Under the pieces are notes generated by a model, which was not told the origin of the DNA, searched no databases, and saw nothing but the letters and a program-made list of their open reading frames with translations. The position numbers and the translations under genes were made by a program. A DNA stretch of 14,224 bases from Synergistaceae bacterium UBA4088. GTDB lineage: Bacteria; Synergistota; Synergistia; Synergistales; Thermovirgaceae. Shown here one piece after another: positions 6,750 to 13,461 of this stretch (its first letter is position 1; each line of letters starts with the position of its first letter). The stretch spans positions 1 through 14,224 of the forward strand of contig DFYG01000140.1 in the NCBI GenBank assembly GCA_002382605.1. The letters run 5' to 3'.

Positions 6750-7700
6750 TTAGGCCGGAGGAGCTTCACCGAGATCCAGGAATTCCTGTCCCGGGGGAAG
6801 GTCCGGGTCGAGACCAAGCAGCGCTCTCATCTGTAGAGCGTTCCTGACAGCGTTGTCCCGGAAACAGTTGTTGAACATCAGGAAGATCCTGCCAGTATCC
6901 GCCGCCATTTTTTTTGCCAGGCTGCTGAAAGCCTGCAGCTCGACAATATCGTACAGGTAGTTGAACCTCTCGGCTACAGTGGCGTTCCTTCTGCTCCAGG
7001 CGGGAGCGTTCCTTCCGTGGAACCGCATCACGGTCCCCCATGTCGCTGTTATGTTCCACTCGGGAGGAACGGTCCAATCCAGTTTCGGTTCATCAACAGC
7101 CGCATAGGCCATGTTCTGATCCCTGAGCACGTCCATAAAACGGCCGCGGTTGCCGTTGCTCTCCTCAAGCCAGGATCCGTGCCGGACTTCCAGAGCCATC
7201 CTGAGAGGGGCACCAAGATTTCCGATCCTGCGGAACCAGTTGAGATTTTTCTCCGAAAAAGTGACCCAGGGAGGGAACTGAAAAAGGAGATATCCAAGGC
7301 GCCCCATCCGGTGGAGCACCATCACCCGGGAGATGAAAGTGTCCCACAGCGCTACCCTGCTCTCTTTCGGTATCTCCCAGATGCGGACCCTGGATCCCTT
7401 CGGGGTATCTTTCGGTCTTATCGACCGTGGAAGAGCCGAAAAAGGAAGGGCATGAAAAGTGAACAGTCCGAATGCCTTGACATTGAAGATAAATCCGGGG
7501 GGGGTGCGCGAGGCCCACTGGAAAAAGGAAGTTTCGTCCGGGATCGCGTAATAGGTGCTGTCAATTTCAACTGTGTCGAAAAACTGTGAGTAGTGATGAA
7601 GTTTCGAGGAGGCATCCCTGGCTCCCTGGGGATACCATCCGCTAGAAAGAAGTGATCTGTCGGTCCATGAACACGTTCCTACCCTGAGATCATTCATCAT
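6750..7700 (-). CDS. DUF72 (YecE-family) protein
   Basis: This is a 316-residue protein of the DUF72/COG1801 family, predicted TIM-barrel-like and without an established reaction. Diagnostic segments are GTCSWTD near the N-terminus, the SGWYP turn, FFDTVEIDSTYYAIP, FNVKAFGLFTFH, LLFQFPPWV, ALEVRHGSW, AAVDEP, MRFHGRN, FNYLYD and the C-terminal FMFNNCFRDNAVRNALQM. All are present, so the protein looks intact. Two adjacent ATGs (7700 and 7697) are possible starts. GGAG lies five or eight bases upstream, and the second ATG has the better spacing. It is the first gene of the leftward nine-gene run and is divergent from the aldolase gene. DUF72 genes beside queD/folE2 do not reveal a function by themselves. 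Confidence 0.9.
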   Translation of the reverse strand: MMNDLRVGTCSWTDRSLLSSGWYPQGARDASSKLHHYSQFFDTVEIDSTYYAIPDETSFFQWASRTPPGFIFNVKAFGLFTFHALPFSALPRSIRPKDTPKGSRVRIWEIPKESRVALWDTFISRVMVLHRMGRLGYLLFQFPPWVTFSEKNLNWFRRIGNLGAPLRMALEVRHGSWLEESNGNRGRFMDVLRDQNMAYAAVDEPKLDWTVPPEWNITATWGTVMRFHGRNAPAWSRRNATVAERFNYLYDIVELQAFSSLAKKMAADTGRIFLMFNNCFRDNAVRNALQMRALLGLDPDLPPGQEFLDLGEAPPA

Positions 7701-7744
7701 CCGCGCTCCAGAGGAAATTTTACCATCCTTTACCGATTCTATTC

Positions 7745-7750
7745 TATAAT
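7745..7750 (+). promoter_or_regulatory. Sigma70-type -10 box for the aldolase-flavoprotein operon
   Basis: A perfect TATAAT lies 59 bases before the aldolase ATG, in the 108-base divergent gap. The best -35 matches are imperfect (TTTACC at 7719, spacer 20; TTACCA at 7720, spacer 19). Just downstream, GGGGT (7752-7756) and ACCCC (7772-7776) could pair as a short leader hairpin. The -10 overlaps an upstream in-frame ATG at 7749, which is another reason to reject that ATG as the gene start. Confidence 0.5.
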
Positions 7751-7808
7751 GGGGGTCAACAGGATATTTTCACCCCTGATCAGGAATTCGCAGAAAGGAC
7801 GTGCCCGA

Positions 7809-8711
7809 ATGAGGCTTGAAGGGATATACGCACCTGTCCCGACACCGTTCAATGATAGCGGCAACATTGACCTTGATGCTCTTGCGTTCAACTTCGACAG
7901 ATGGCTGACTTTCCCCATGGATGGGATCGTCGTCAGCGGATCGAACGGCGAATGTCCCCTGCTCTCCTTCACGGAAAGAGTTGAACTGTTCTGCGAATCG
8001 GCAAAACTCGCTCGGGGCAAGATGCGAATAATCGCGGGGATCCACTGCGCCTCGACCCGGGAAACAGTGGACCTCGGCAGGGAGGCCGCGGCGGGGGGAG
8101 TCGATGCCGTGCTTGTCCTTCCTCCCCATTACTACAAGGGTCAGAATACACCCGTGAGCCTGGAGATCTATTTCAGGACCGTGGCGGACTCGATCCCGGT
8201 GCCTGTTGTGCTTTACAACATGCCTTCAAATACGGGTTTCAACCTGGATCCGGGGGTAGTTATCAAACTTTCTTCCCACCCCAACATTATAGGGATAAAG
8301 GACAGCTCAGGTGATATCGTACAGATAGCCACTATCTGCCGTGACACACCTGAGGATTTCGGAGTATTCGCCGGATCCGGAAGTTTTTTCCTTCCCTCTC
8401 TCGCCGTGGGATGCTCGGGCGGGACAATGGGAGTCGCAAACCTCTTTGCGGAAGCGTGCAGAGACATTCTCGCATCCTACCGCAACAGGGACATCGACCG
8501 GGCCATGCGTTTGCAGCTTGGGATCCTCTCCATAAACCAGGCGGTAACCAGGAAGTTCGGAGTACCGGGGCTGAAAGCAGCCATGGACCACGCGGGCCTT
8601 TTCGGAGGTCCTGTCAGAGAGCCTCTACTTCCGGTGAGTCAGGATGTCAGAACTGAAATAGCAGGAACATACGACAGGTTCAGATCCTATTACGAGGGGG
8701 AATTGTCATGA
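7809..8711 (+). CDS. DHDPS-superfamily aldolase, 4-hydroxy-2-oxoglutarate aldolase-like
   Basis: This is a 300-residue class I (Schiff-base) aldolase of the DapA/NanA superfamily. The Schiff-base Lys is in IGIKDSSGD (about residue 161), the catalytic Tyr in VVLYNMPSNTG (about 134), and the carboxylate-binding loop is GSNGE (about 44-48) rather than the GTTGE of true DapA. The GSNGE loop, the AGS segment (VFAGSGSFF) and the C-terminal AVTRKFGVPGLKAAMD...GGPVREPL strongly recall mitochondrial HOGA1, which splits 4-hydroxy-2-oxoglutarate into glyoxylate and pyruvate. Another 2-oxoacid aldol reaction is possible. The start is ATG 7809, with AAAGGA nine bases upstream. The open frame begins 20 codons earlier, but that ATG overlaps the -10 box. 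It overlaps the following flavoprotein gene by four bases. Confidence 0.88.
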   Translation: MRLEGIYAPVPTPFNDSGNIDLDALAFNFDRWLTFPMDGIVVSGSNGECPLLSFTERVELFCESAKLARGKMRIIAGIHCASTRETVDLGREAAAGGVDAVLVLPPHYYKGQNTPVSLEIYFRTVADSIPVPVVLYNMPSNTGFNLDPGVVIKLSSHPNIIGIKDSSGDIVQIATICRDTPEDFGVFAGSGSFFLPSLAVGCSGGTMGVANLFAEACRDILASYRNRDIDRAMRLQLGILSINQAVTRKFGVPGLKAAMDHAGLFGGPVREPLLPVSQDVRTEIAGTYDRFRSYYEGELS

Positions 8712-9256
8712 AAAGGATCATTGCTCTGCTTGGAAGCCCCAGAACCGGAGGAAACAGCGAAACGCTCGCTCAAGCAGTGCTCCGGGGTGCCGAAGAGAGA
8801 GGATACTCCAAAAACATTGTGCGCCTCCAGGGAATGCCTCTTGGCGGATGCATCGACTGCAGAAAGTGCTGGTCCAGGGGAACTCCCTGCATTATCGAGG
8901 ACGGGATGGCCGAAGTTCACAGCAAGATCCATGAGGCTGACGTTATTGTTTTCGCCACACCACTGTACTGGTATACCTGGAGCTCACAGATCAAACCTGT
9001 ATGGGACCGTTTCCTGCCCTTTGTTCATGAAAAGGCGGCCTGGGACCTCAAGGGGAAGGAGGCTATTCTTGTTGCCACTGCGGGCGACGACAAAGTCGAT
9101 GCTTTCGACGGCCTCGTTTTCTCCTTCAAGACATCGTGTGACCTTCTCGGCATTAATCACCGCGATCCCTTTCTGGCTCACGGAGTCTATAACAAGGGGG
9201 ATGCGCTGAAGGGTAAGTGGATCGCAAGGGCCGAAGATCTGGGCCGGTCGCTTTAA
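8708..9256 (+). CDS. Flavodoxin-fold NAD(P)H-dependent FMN reductase with four-cysteine motif
   Basis: This is a 182-residue NADPH-dependent FMN reductase/flavodoxin-like protein. The N-terminal strand and FMN-phosphate loop read IIALLGSPRTGGNSETL (4-20), and the flavin-facing loop is FATPLYWYTWSSQIKPVWDR. Between them lies C48-x2-C51-x2-C54-x6-C61 followed by EDGM. This compact cysteine pattern resembles that of archaeal-type iron-sulfur flavoproteins (Isf, C-x2-C-x2-C-x4-7-C), so a 4Fe-4S cluster is possible. Related proteins with similar cysteines act as quinone or nitro reductases without a proven cluster. The ATG at 8708 overlaps the aldolase TGA (ATGA), so the two are translationally coupled. 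A strong terminator follows. Confidence 0.87.
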   Translation: MKRIIALLGSPRTGGNSETLAQAVLRGAEERGYSKNIVRLQGMPLGGCIDCRKCWSRGTPCIIEDGMAEVHSKIHEADVIVFATPLYWYTWSSQIKPVWDRFLPFVHEKAAWDLKGKEAILVATAGDDKVDAFDGLVFSFKTSCDLLGINHRDPFLAHGVYNKGDALKGKWIARAEDLGRSL

Positions 9257-9263
9257 ACCATCC

Positions 9264-9302
9264 AGCGGGACTGCCTCTTTGATGGCAGCCCCGCTATTTT
9301 TT
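9264..9302 (+). terminator. Rho-independent terminator after the aldolase-flavoprotein operon
   Basis: The stem arms are AGCGGGACTGCC (9264-9275) and GGCAGCCCCGCT (9284-9295), twelve pairs including one G-U, with the loop TCTTTGAT. One A and then six Ts follow (9297-9302). It begins eight bases after the flavoprotein stop. On the minus strand the hairpin is not followed by a T-run, so it is unlikely to terminate the convergent kinase-like gene efficiently. Confidence 0.9.
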
Positions 9303-9308
9303 ATCCCA

Positions 9309-10427
9309 TTATCGGTCCACCCGGAAGATCGTCTCCTCACCGAGACCTGTCACTATTCGCATGTAACCGCAGAGATCCCTGTCGAGAGAACGATCCCCTG
9401 TATCGACGAAAAGCGCCTTTCCGACAAGTGATCCCAGTTTTGACGGAGTAGCGATGATAATGATGTTCTTTTTCCCAATGGCCCTTAATACTTCAGGACT
9501 GATCTGCTGATTTCCTCTTCCCAGGATGAAACCCTGCCCTCCGATGACCGTTATTATCAGCCCCGTGTTGCCCGGCTCTATCATTCGCAGTATCTCCTTC
9601 TCGGAAAGATCCTTCCCCACCGTTCTTCCGTTACGGATGGCGTCAATTCCAAGAAGAGTACCCTCGCAACCCAGATGCCTCATAACGGCCGCAGTAGTCG
9701 ACCCGGGCCCTACAAGATAAAGCTTTTCCGGGAGCATGCGGCCGGAGACCTCTCGGACAACTCCATCGATTTCCACCATCTCGTTTTTCCCGCCCGCAGA
9801 TTTCCCGGCCTGCAGATGCCTTCTTTCGAAGGGAACAAGGAGATATCCGAAAAGGCTCGCACGAACCGATCCGCTCCGGAATGATCCTTCGTCGATATCC
9901 ATGACCTCAAGCTCACGGGTACCCATCGGAGGGCCAAAGAGGAAAAGACCGGCAAGTTTCCCCGCCATAAGCGGGTTTCTGGCAAAAACAGGCGAGTGGA
10001 TCTTGACGCCGGCCGGTATTCCGATGACCGGAACCCTTGTCTCCAGAGCGGCGTAGATATCGCGAGCCGTTCCGTCCCCTCCTGCGAAAAGGATCAGGTC
10101 CACCCCGGACTCTTCCATCAGGCGGGCTGCCATGATCGTGTCGTCAGCTGAGGTGCGGCGGCCTTCTCCCCCGTCCTTGAGAAGAACGGTCCTGAAACCG
10201 GCACCTTCAGATACAGAAGCCCCCATATCTCCGGAAAAAGCAAAGATCTTAATTCCATCCTTATGGAGGCCAAGCGCCTCAAGAGCTTCAGATGCCCGTA
10301 GAGGGGCCCGGGGAGACGCGCCCAGCGCTATCGCCTGCCGCAGAACATCATCCCCATCGGTCCCTTTCAACCCGACTGATCCACCCATACCGGCGATGGG
10401 ATTAACTATGAGCCCCAGCCTCTTCAC
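9309..10427 (-). CDS. ATP-NAD/AcoX kinase-family protein (COG3199)
   Basis: This is a 372-residue protein of the NAD-kinase-like/diacylglycerol-kinase superfamily, COG3199 branch, which includes AcoX of acetoin operons. The N-terminal NPIAGMGG (9-16) and FAGGDGTARDI (114-124) form the nucleotide-binding core; GGDGT is the superfamily signature. It is longer than a standard NAD kinase (about 290-300 residues), as expected for this branch, and has a distinct C-terminal half with VIGGQGFILGRGNQQISPEV. The phosphoryl acceptor of COG3199 proteins is not established. The start is GTG at 10427: AAGGAGAGG lies about nine bases upstream and KRLGLIVNP follows immediately. The longer open frame to 10520 would overlap the upstream gene by 74 bases. 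It is last in the SDR-PA-PB operon, 19 bases after the PB-like gene. Confidence 0.86.
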   Translation of the reverse strand: MKRLGLIVNPIAGMGGSVGLKGTDGDDVLRQAIALGASPRAPLRASEALEALGLHKDGIKIFAFSGDMGASVSEGAGFRTVLLKDGGEGRRTSADDTIMAARLMEESGVDLILFAGGDGTARDIYAALETRVPVIGIPAGVKIHSPVFARNPLMAGKLAGLFLFGPPMGTRELEVMDIDEGSFRSGSVRASLFGYLLVPFERRHLQAGKSAGGKNEMVEIDGVVREVSGRMLPEKLYLVGPGSTTAAVMRHLGCEGTLLGIDAIRNGRTVGKDLSEKEILRMIEPGNTGLIITVIGGQGFILGRGNQQISPEVLRAIGKKNIIIIATPSKLGSLVGKALFVDTGDRSLDRDLCGYMRIVTGLGEETIFRVDR

Positions 10428-10446
10428 GCCGGATCGCCTCTCCTTT

Positions 10447-12012
10447 TCATCTCCTGTTGAAATAGCCGTCGTATTTTCTGTTGTACTCCCGCCAGGTGAT
10501 CGCCCACTTCCCGGGGTCATCGAAGTAGTCGTGATCTATATGGTGGACGGTGCTGTTATGGGGAGCATTCCTTATCGTTTCAGGATCTTCGTAACACTCC
10601 CGGGATATCCGGGCCATGATATCGAGATATTCGTCGATGTCCTCCTTCGAGTAGGATTCGCTCGGCTCGATCGTGAAGGGTTCGGGAATAACCCACGGTT
10701 CGTGGCTGGCCCAATAGTGTGTCCCGAAATCCGCTATTCGCCTCTGGACATCCCCTGTGCCGAATCCGGTGTCATCCTTCATCTTCTCCCAACTGTACCG
10801 CGCCTGCTCTATCCTGGCAGGATGGTTCGGGTAGCTCAGCGAACATCCACGGATCTGAAGCATCTTTTTCATGAAATAGTTATTGTTCAGAACGGCGGTC
10901 CGGGAAGCCTCCTCCAGTCCATCCGCTCCCAGAGCCATGATCCAGGCGTAAGCCCTTACCACTACTGGAGCGACCCCGAAAAATTCCTTCACCTTTCCGC
11001 AGCTTTTGGGAAGATTCCAGTCAAGGTAGTAAAGTCCGCTGTCTTCGTGACGTTTCACAACAGGGACCGGAAGGTATCCGGCAAGCCTTCTGTCTGCCAT
11101 CACAAGCCCGGTCGCGGGTCCCCCGCATCCGTGAGGCGACGAGAACGTCTTGTGAAGGTTGAAGAATGAGATATCGAAGCCGGCCTCCCTTGCCCTGGCT
11201 ATACCGAGAAGGCCGTTGGCGTTAGCCTGATCGTAGCAGCAGAGCGCTCCGAACTCGTGTGCCAGATCGGTGAACTCCCTGATCCTGGAGTTGAAGATGC
11301 CCGTATCTTCCGGATTTGTGAAGAAAATTGCTGCCGTCCTGTCCGACACTGCGCTTTTGAATGCATCCAGGTCAGGCTGTCCCTCCTCGTCGGGGGGGAG
11401 AATAATGACTTTGTATCCCTTGACCTTCGGCACCGCCGCGTCCGCGGGATGGGAAAAGAGCGTTGTTATTACCTCATCGCGTTTTTCATCCTCTCCCCTG
11501 TCACGGTGCCAGGCCTTTACAATAGAGGCAAGAGCCAGAACACCGTGGGTCCCCCCTCCCGGCTGAAGACTGCAGCAATCAAGCCCCGATATTTCCCGGA
11601 AGAGTTCTCCAACACGGAAGAAGATCTCCAGGATCCCCTGGACGGTAGAAGTATCCTGAAGGGGGTGAAGGTCGGCAAGCTTCGGAGACCTGGCAAAGAT
11701 CTCGTTTATCTTCGGGCTGTGCTTCATAGTACAGGTTCCCTGGCCAATGTCGATGTTGGAATCAGCCCCGAGATTTTCCTGAGAAAGATGGTTGAAATGT
11801 CTGACAACCTGCGGCTGGCCCATCTCCGGAAGGTTGGGAAGGTCTCTTCGGCGGACAGTGTCCGGGATGGAAGATATACCGTCTCCGACCAGCGTCCGGA
11901 TCTCATCCTCAACCTCCGGTATCAGTATCCCCCTCTGCCCGGGCACGCTTTTCTGGTAAATTATCGGTTCGTTCCATCTCATCTGGTGGAACGGTCTCGT
12001 TTTATCAGTCAT
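10447..12012 (-). CDS. GcvPB-like P-protein subunit 2, active-site-divergent
   Basis: This is a 521-residue fold-type I PLP protein homologous to glycine decarboxylase P-protein subunit 2. The PLP lysine is K288 in NLHKTFSSPHGCGGP. Also conserved are GTCTMKHSPKIN (92-103), LHPLQD (115-120), LQPGGGTHG (149-157) and FTIEPSESYSKEDID near the C-terminus. The canonical SAHGTNPASA segment is replaced by LFSHPADAAVP (185-195), YDGANLNA by YDQANANG (260-267), and the Glu after the AHG motif by Val158. The C-terminus is extended relative to typical GcvPB (about 480 residues), ending in a Trp/Tyr-rich tail. It should be a PLP enzyme, but automatic naming as glycine dehydrogenase is doubtful. The ATG at 12012 has AAAGGA ten bases upstream and lies 31 bases after the PA-like gene. 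Confidence 0.85.
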   Translation of the reverse strand: MTDKTRPFHQMRWNEPIIYQKSVPGQRGILIPEVEDEIRTLVGDGISSIPDTVRRRDLPNLPEMGQPQVVRHFNHLSQENLGADSNIDIGQGTCTMKHSPKINEIFARSPKLADLHPLQDTSTVQGILEIFFRVGELFREISGLDCCSLQPGGGTHGVLALASIVKAWHRDRGEDEKRDEVITTLFSHPADAAVPKVKGYKVIILPPDEEGQPDLDAFKSAVSDRTAAIFFTNPEDTGIFNSRIREFTDLAHEFGALCCYDQANANGLLGIARAREAGFDISFFNLHKTFSSPHGCGGPATGLVMADRRLAGYLPVPVVKRHEDSGLYYLDWNLPKSCGKVKEFFGVAPVVVRAYAWIMALGADGLEEASRTAVLNNNYFMKKMLQIRGCSLSYPNHPARIEQARYSWEKMKDDTGFGTGDVQRRIADFGTHYWASHEPWVIPEPFTIEPSESYSKEDIDEYLDIMARISRECYEDPETIRNAPHNSTVHHIDHDYFDDPGKWAITWREYNRKYDGYFNRR

Positions 12013-12043
12013 TTGTCATCATTCCTTTCCTGGCGACCTGCAC

Positions 12044-13435
12044 TCACCCGATGATCTCTTCAAGGACAGAGACAAGCCTGTCGATGTCCTGTCTGCTGAC
12101 TTTTTCAGTAACGCAATAAAGAGCGCTCTGACCCAATTCAGGAAAATCGCCCGATAGGTCTTTCCCTCCGAAGATACCCCTTTTCAGAAGTTCGCTGTTG
12201 ATCCAGGCGACGGTTTTCCCTGTTCCGCTGAAATCAGCCACGAACTCCTTGAAACATACATTTGAAAGCCTTTCCGTAGAAACTCCGGGAAGAGAGTTCA
12301 TGACCTTGCGGGCGTAAAGAGAGCGCTGAATGATGACCTCTCCGAGATCAGCCATGCCCTTTGGTCCCATTGAGGCGAGATAGACCGCCGCAGCGATCCC
12401 CCAGAGAGCGGCGTGGGTCCCCACAAACTCCTTGGCGGTCTCCCTGTTCGCGAAGGAAGTCCGCTCCCATGCGACATCACCAAAGCCCCACTCCCCTTCG
12501 CTTGTTGGGGCTATCCCGAAAAGACGTGACGGGTACTCTTCGACAAAGACGGGATCTCCCTTGGTGCTGATGAATCCGCCCCCACCGCCGCCGTAGTTCA
12601 TATGGATGCCGAGAGGCTGGATATCACCGCAGGCTATGTCAGCCCCGTAACGGGAAGGCGGCTGAATAACGCCAAGCGATGACGGGTCGACGCCGACCAC
12701 CAGCAGTGCGCCGGCTTCATGTGCCATCCCGGCTATTTCTTCACCCCGGTATTCGATCCCGCCAAGATATGACGGATTCTCAAAGTAGACTGCGGCAACA
12801 TCGGATGAAAGTCTGGATCCGAGATCGTCAAGGTCGATAAGGCCGGTCTCCTGAGACCATGAGATCTTCTCGTATACCAAAACCGGGTCGAGATATGTTC
12901 TGACGACCCGGAGGCGGTCAGGGTTCATGTTGCCGGCAAGAAGGACCTTGCCCCTTTTCGTTATTCTCGAGGCCATGCGCAGCGACGTGCCAGCCGCCTG
13001 AGATCCATCGTAGGTGGGAACATTGCAGACCTCAAAATCCAGAAGTTCTGCCATCATGCTCTGGTATTCGAAGAGCGCCTGGAATCGCCCGTGATCTTCG
13101 TAGGGCTCTCCCGCATATGCCGTAAGAAACTCCGAACGGCCGATTATCTCATCTACGGCCGCGGGCACATGATGGTTGTAGCAGCCGGCGCCAAGGAAGC
13201 TCAGGCACTCTTCCGCCGTGATGTTCCTGGCAAGGATCCCCTCAACGTGCCTTTTCAGGTCGGCTTCTGCCGGCAAGGCCTCCGGAAGGTTCATTTTTCC
13301 CTTCATCCGGAGCGCATCCGGAATATCCTTCAGCAACTCCTCCACGCTCCGGACTCCTGTCTCCCGGAGCATCGCTTCGCGCGTTCCCGGATCCGAATTG
13401 GGTATATAGGGGTAAACTCTCTGTTTTTCGATCAT
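12044..13435 (-). CDS. GcvPA-like P-protein subunit 1, divergent
   Basis: This is a 463-residue homologue of P-protein subunit 1, the partner of the PB-like gene product. Shared GcvPA features are YIPNSDPGTREAMLRETGV at the N-terminus, SFLGAGCYNHHVPAAVDEII (79-98), RSEFLTAY (100-107), TYDGSQAAGTSLRMA (141-155), NPSYLGGIE, GDIQPLGI (270-277) and GGFIS. The normally near-invariant TPYQPExSQG following TAY is absent; AGEPYEDHGR (108-117) is there instead. The usual TLQxREQHIRRxKATSNICTxQAL region is replaced by ERTSFANRETAKEFVGTHAAL (324-344), and a run of six glycines (282-287) follows the conserved YGG position. The frame is intact. The ATG at 13435 has GGAGG ten bases upstream. Classical glycine-cleavage P function is possible, but a different amine substrate fits the changes better. 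Confidence 0.85.
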   Translation of the reverse strand: MIEKQRVYPYIPNSDPGTREAMLRETGVRSVEELLKDIPDALRMKGKMNLPEALPAEADLKRHVEGILARNITAEECLSFLGAGCYNHHVPAAVDEIIGRSEFLTAYAGEPYEDHGRFQALFEYQSMMAELLDFEVCNVPTYDGSQAAGTSLRMASRITKRGKVLLAGNMNPDRLRVVRTYLDPVLVYEKISWSQETGLIDLDDLGSRLSSDVAAVYFENPSYLGGIEYRGEEIAGMAHEAGALLVVGVDPSSLGVIQPPSRYGADIACGDIQPLGIHMNYGGGGGGFISTKGDPVFVEEYPSRLFGIAPTSEGEWGFGDVAWERTSFANRETAKEFVGTHAALWGIAAAVYLASMGPKGMADLGEVIIQRSLYARKVMNSLPGVSTERLSNVCFKEFVADFSGTGKTVAWINSELLKRGIFGGKDLSGDFPELGQSALYCVTEKVSRQDIDRLVSVLEEIIG

Positions 13436-13461
13436 TCCTGCGAGACCTCCACTCTGAATAT

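Noticed and set aside
7749..7808. Upstream in-frame ATG that would extend the aldolase by 20 residues
   Set aside because: The ATG overlaps the TATAAT box and has no Shine-Dalgarno. The ATG at 7809 has AAAGGA at good spacing and gives the normal family N-terminus.
7701..7808. preQ1 or glycine riboswitch
   Set aside because: The gap before the queD-containing run shows no preQ1 aptamer-like stem with an A-rich tail, and the leader appears too short. The upstream region of the SDR/P-protein operon, where a glycine riboswitch could lie, is outside the window.
9257..9308. Bidirectional terminator for the convergent operons
   Set aside because: The hairpin is strong, but only the plus strand has the following T-run; the minus-strand side continues with GGATGG.
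10428..10520. N-terminal extension of the kinase-like protein
   Set aside because: It would overlap the PB-like coding sequence by 74 bases and is Gly/Ser/Thr-rich without family similarity. The GTG at 10427 has a good ribosome binding site and begins directly at the nucleotide-binding strand.
10132..11169. Long plus-strand open frame of 345 codons
   Set aside because: It lies antisense across the 3' half of the PB-like gene and the 5' part of the kinase-like gene, both supported by strong family motifs. It shows no recognisable domain and low-complexity Ser/Pro/Arg composition typical of a shadow frame.
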